In this document: positions 6,931 to 8,549 of the stretch, in pieces
Position numbering within the stretch: position 1 is the first letter of the stretch
How the letters are laid out: every line of letters begins with the position of its first letter
Assembly (NCBI GenBank): GCA_947506075.1
Contig: CANNNN010000097.1
Coordinates: 1 to 8,549, forward strand
Origin: Methylococcaceae bacterium
GTDB taxonomy: Bacteria; Pseudomonadota; Gammaproteobacteria; Methylococcales; Methylomonadaceae
Direction of reading: 5' to 3'
Length of the DNA stretch: 8,549 bases
Position numbers and translations under genes: made by a program
The notes under the pieces: generated by a model
What the model was told of the DNA's origin: nothing
What the model saw: only the letters and a program-made list of their open reading frames with translations
Database searches by the model: none

Positions 6931-7016
6931 CTACAGTAAATGGTAGAGTGACATCCATATCACCCTGAAGACACGAAGAGAGCAGTTACAGTTCATCAAA
7001 AAAACTACAGTAGTTT
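6931..7016. promoter_or_regulatory. Operator-like repeats in the divergent promoter region
   Basis: The octamer CTACAGTA occurs at 6931-6938 and again at 7005-7012, 74 bases apart, about seven helical turns. The second copy is the core of an odd-centred perfect palindrome AAACTACAGTAGTTT (7002-7016). The first has a looser symmetry, CTAC-8-GTAG (6931-6946). They lie between the divergent MgtC-like and AIM24 genes, and the second abuts a -10-like TATACT. This suggests binding of a dimeric regulator, possibly with looping. No regulator is identified. Confidence 0.4.
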
Positions 7017-7021
7017 ATACT
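7016..7021 (+). promoter_or_regulatory. Possible -10 element for the AIM24 gene
   Basis: TATACT matches the sigma-70 -10 consensus at five of six positions and sits 47 bases before the chosen ATG. No good TTGACA-like -35 is present 16-18 bases upstream; the palindrome occupies the spacer, so an activator or repressor would be expected. Confidence 0.3.
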
Positions 7022-7056
7022 TTCTTGTACACATTATTACAATACACCTATTGACC

Positions 7057-7060
7057 GAGG
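7057..7060 (+). promoter_or_regulatory. Ribosome binding site deciding the AIM24 start
   Basis: GAGG lies 8 bases before ATG 7069 and falls inside the extra six codons that would follow the upstream in-frame TTG 7051, so the ATG is preferred. Confidence 0.7.
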
Positions 7061-7068
7061 CTCACACG

Positions 7069-8175
7069 ATGAACGAATGGTATTTTTCTTTTGACAATGA
7101 AACCAGTGGACCCCATACACCGGACTATGCAAAAACCTTTGCCCGTGAACACCAGGGCGCCTATTGCTGGCATCAGGGTTTAGCTGACTGGATGACCATC
7201 TATGAAGCGACTGAGATCAGACCGATGAAGAAAGATGGCGTTACGCCTTTTCCACCGATGCCTGCTGCAATGATGTCCTCCAAACCGATAAGCCTGCCTG
7301 AGGTTGCCCGGCCAGTTAATCCTGTTACTACGCAAGCAACGACGATCAACACACAATCTTCTGATGGCTTTGGGCAACAGTCAGTCACCGAAGGTATTGA
7401 TTATAAAATCTACGGCCATGAAATGCAGTTTGTGGAAATCGAACTGGACTCCCAAGAAAGCGCGGTCGCAGAAGCCGGGGCGATGATGTACAAAAGTGTG
7501 GATGTAAAAATGGAAACTATTTTCGGTGATGGCTCGAGCTCGCAACAAAGCGGCATCATGGGGCTATTACTGGGGGCCGGCAAACGCTTGTTGACCAATG
7601 AAAGTCTGTTTATTACCGTGTTTACACAAACCGCCCATCGTAAAGGCAAAGTGGCCTTCGCCGCCCCCTTTCCGGGAACCATTCTGGCTTTAAGCCAGAA
7701 AGACTATGACCGGAAACTGATTTGTCAAAAGGACAGTTTTTTAGCGGCCGCCAAAGGCGTGCAAATCGGCATTCATTTTCAACGTAAGGTTTTAACCGGA
7801 CTGTTCGGTGGAGAAGGTTTCATCATGCAAAAACTGGAAGGCGATGGCTGGGTCTTTATCCATGCCGGTGGCTGCCTAAAGAAAATAAAACTAAGCGCCG
7901 GTGAAACCTTACATGTAGATACCGGCTGTCTGGCAGCAATGACTGGCGACGTGGATTTTGACATACAACAGGCAGGCGGCATTAAAACGATGTTGTTTGG
8001 CGGCGAAGGTTTGTTTTTTGCCAAATTAACCGGCCCCGGCACCGTTTGGTTACAAAGCCTGCCGTTCTCTCGTTTAGCCGGCCGAATGCTATCTTCTGCA
8101 CCGCAAGGTGGTGGCAAACAGACCGGAGAAGGCTCAATTCTCGGCGGCTTAGGCAATTTACTGGGCGGCGATTAG
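7069..8175 (+). CDS. GYF_2 (DUF4339)-AIM24 fusion protein (TIGR00266-like)
   Basis: A 368-residue protein in two parts. Residues 1-50 form a GYF_2/DUF4339 domain, a likely peptide-binding module, with its spaced aromatics at Trp4, Trp34 and Trp41 and the pattern GPHT...YCWHQGLADWM. A low-complexity Pro/Thr linker runs from about 51 to 108. Residues about 112-340 match the AIM24/DUF124 (TIGR00266) family: AEAGAMMYKS (134-143), an IMGLLLGAGKRLL segment (163-175), FFQ-type strands, GGEGFIMQKLEG and its echo GGEGLFFAKLTGPG, and the terminal VWLQSLPFSRLA (326-337). The last 25 residues are Gly-rich (GSILGGLGNLLGGD). It has no signal peptide. Mitochondrial AIM24 is linked to cristae organisation, but the bacterial role is not established; some bacterial copies lie near stress genes. 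An upstream TTG at 7051 is less likely than the ATG with GAGG. Confidence 0.88.
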   Translation: MNEWYFSFDNETSGPHTPDYAKTFAREHQGAYCWHQGLADWMTIYEATEIRPMKKDGVTPFPPMPAAMMSSKPISLPEVARPVNPVTTQATTINTQSSDGFGQQSVTEGIDYKIYGHEMQFVEIELDSQESAVAEAGAMMYKSVDVKMETIFGDGSSSQQSGIMGLLLGAGKRLLTNESLFITVFTQTAHRKGKVAFAAPFPGTILALSQKDYDRKLICQKDSFLAAAKGVQIGIHFQRKVLTGLFGGEGFIMQKLEGDGWVFIHAGGCLKKIKLSAGETLHVDTGCLAAMTGDVDFDIQQAGGIKTMLFGGEGLFFAKLTGPGTVWLQSLPFSRLAGRMLSSAPQGGGKQTGEGSILGGLGNLLGGD

Positions 8176-8247
8176 CTTCCGCAAAGTTTGCCAGCCAGAG
8201 CTAAAACTCAACAACTTTAATAGTTGAATAGCCGGCTTGCACGAGTT

Positions 8248-8349
8248 CTAGATAAATTCATTGCCGACGTTAATCAGGGTAAAAATCCTGAATAGTAGCG
8301 GAATATCATCAACTCGTTCAGTTTTCGTTATGTGTATTAGAGTTTCCAT
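8248..8349 (-). pseudogene. Relic of a transposase N-terminus (DUF4277/IS1634-like)
   Basis: On the minus strand an ATG at 8349 opens a 33-residue frame beginning METLIHITKTERVDDIPLL and ending at TAG 8248-8250. The block TERVDDIPLL resembles the N-terminus of DUF4277-type IS4/IS1634-like transposases, which usually continue into an HFPTHGNWQG-like motif that is absent here. The frame after the stop is open to about 8162 but shows no family motif. I read it as a decayed or internally deleted insertion sequence. No terminal repeats or target duplication could be found. The rest of 8176-8428 holds nothing else that I recognise. The family assignment is from memory and short, so it could be coincidence. 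Confidence 0.45.
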
Positions 8350-8428
8350 GGCGGCGGCAAATGAAAATATTCTGCCACAATTTCATAATGCTCGAAAAAA
8401 TTTAGCGAACGGTGAGTTAATATTTAAC

Positions 8429-8455
8429 AAAAAAAAGCCCTTTGTTACAAGGGCT
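8429..8455 (-). terminator. Rho-independent terminator of ssb
   Basis: Read on the minus strand, AGCCCTT (8455-8449), a six-base loop, then AAGGGCT (8442-8436) forms a 7-bp GC-containing stem followed by a run of eight T (8436-8429 as A on plus). It begins 38 bases after the ssb stop and is correctly oriented for it. Confidence 0.9.
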
Positions 8456-8492
8456 TCTGATAATTATTTACATAACAAGTCTAAGGTGGGTC

Positions 8493-8549
8493 CTAGAACG
8501 GAATATCGTCATCGAAGTCATCATAATGTGTTGGCGGTGGTGACGGCAT
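8493..8549 (-). CDS. ssb: Single-stranded DNA-binding protein SSB, C-terminal end (5' part outside window)
   Basis: The last 18 codons on the minus strand encode MPSPPPTHYDDFDDDIPF followed by TAG (8495-8493). The acidic tip DDDIPF is the universal bacterial SSB tail that docks RecQ, PriA, exonuclease I, the polymerase III chi subunit and others, and the Pro-rich linker before it is typical. The OB-fold lies beyond the right edge. The methionine at the window edge is an internal residue, not the start. A strong terminator follows. Confidence 0.93.
   Translation of the reverse strand: MPSPPPTHYDDFDDDIPF

Noticed and set aside
8206..8228. Hairpin CAACT-TTAAT-AGTTG after the AIM24 gene
   Set aside because: Only a 5-bp AT-rich stem with no T-run, too weak for a terminator.
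8331..8549. Plus-strand frame from ATG 8331 open to the window end
   Set aside because: It runs antisense through the ssb terminator and ssb tail, with no family similarity and no ribosome site.
1..8549. CRISPR array, tRNA/rRNA, phage or defence system
   Set aside because: No regularly spaced repeats, no clover-leaf or rRNA sequences and no such protein families seen on either strand.

Overview
The window looks like chromosomal DNA of a gammaproteobacterium with moderate GC. The evidence is the close E. coli-like DapD and DapE sequences, the yffB-type gene joined to dapE, a YehS-type DUF1456 protein, and an SSB tail ending in DDDIPF. The gene set and the GTTGGGTT/AACCCAAC palindrome would fit a methanotroph-like (Methylococcales) genome, but that placement is an inference and was not tested.

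Layout. Bases 1-152 are the 3' end of a transposase gene, probably IS66 family. From 258 to 5450 seven plus-strand genes follow closely: an outer-membrane M48 metalloprotease lipoprotein, dapC, dapD, a DUF1456 (YehS-like) protein, an 80-residue acidic protein of unknown function, a YffB/ArsC-like thioredoxin-fold protein, and dapE. The gap 5451-5621 has no convincing gene but holds a 14-bp imperfect inverted repeat. A MgtC/SapB-DUF4010 membrane protein lies on the minus strand (5622-6866). It is divergent from a GYF_2-AIM24 fusion protein (7069-8175), and the shared upstream region carries repeated CTACAGTA motifs. The right end holds a minus-strand relic of a transposase N-terminus (8248-8349), a clear rho-independent terminator, and the last 18 codons of ssb on the minus strand.

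How the genes work together. DapD, DapC and DapE catalyse the three consecutive steps of the succinylase branch of diaminopimelate/lysine synthesis, from tetrahydrodipicolinate to LL-diaminopimelate, which feeds peptidoglycan and lysine. The yffB-dapE junction is a four-base ATGA overlap, and M48-dapC and dapC-dapD are separated by only 3 and 7 bases, so translational coupling is likely. The M48 lipoprotein adds a cell-envelope quality-control function to a cell-wall precursor operon. The MgtC-like and AIM24 genes form a separate divergent pair with no clear pathway link.

I see no CRISPR array, tRNA, rRNA, prophage or defence system. Most of the window is ordinary core genome. The less explained parts are the acidic small protein, the divergent regulatory region, the GYF-AIM24 fusion and several mobile-element relics or repeats at the gene-block boundaries.
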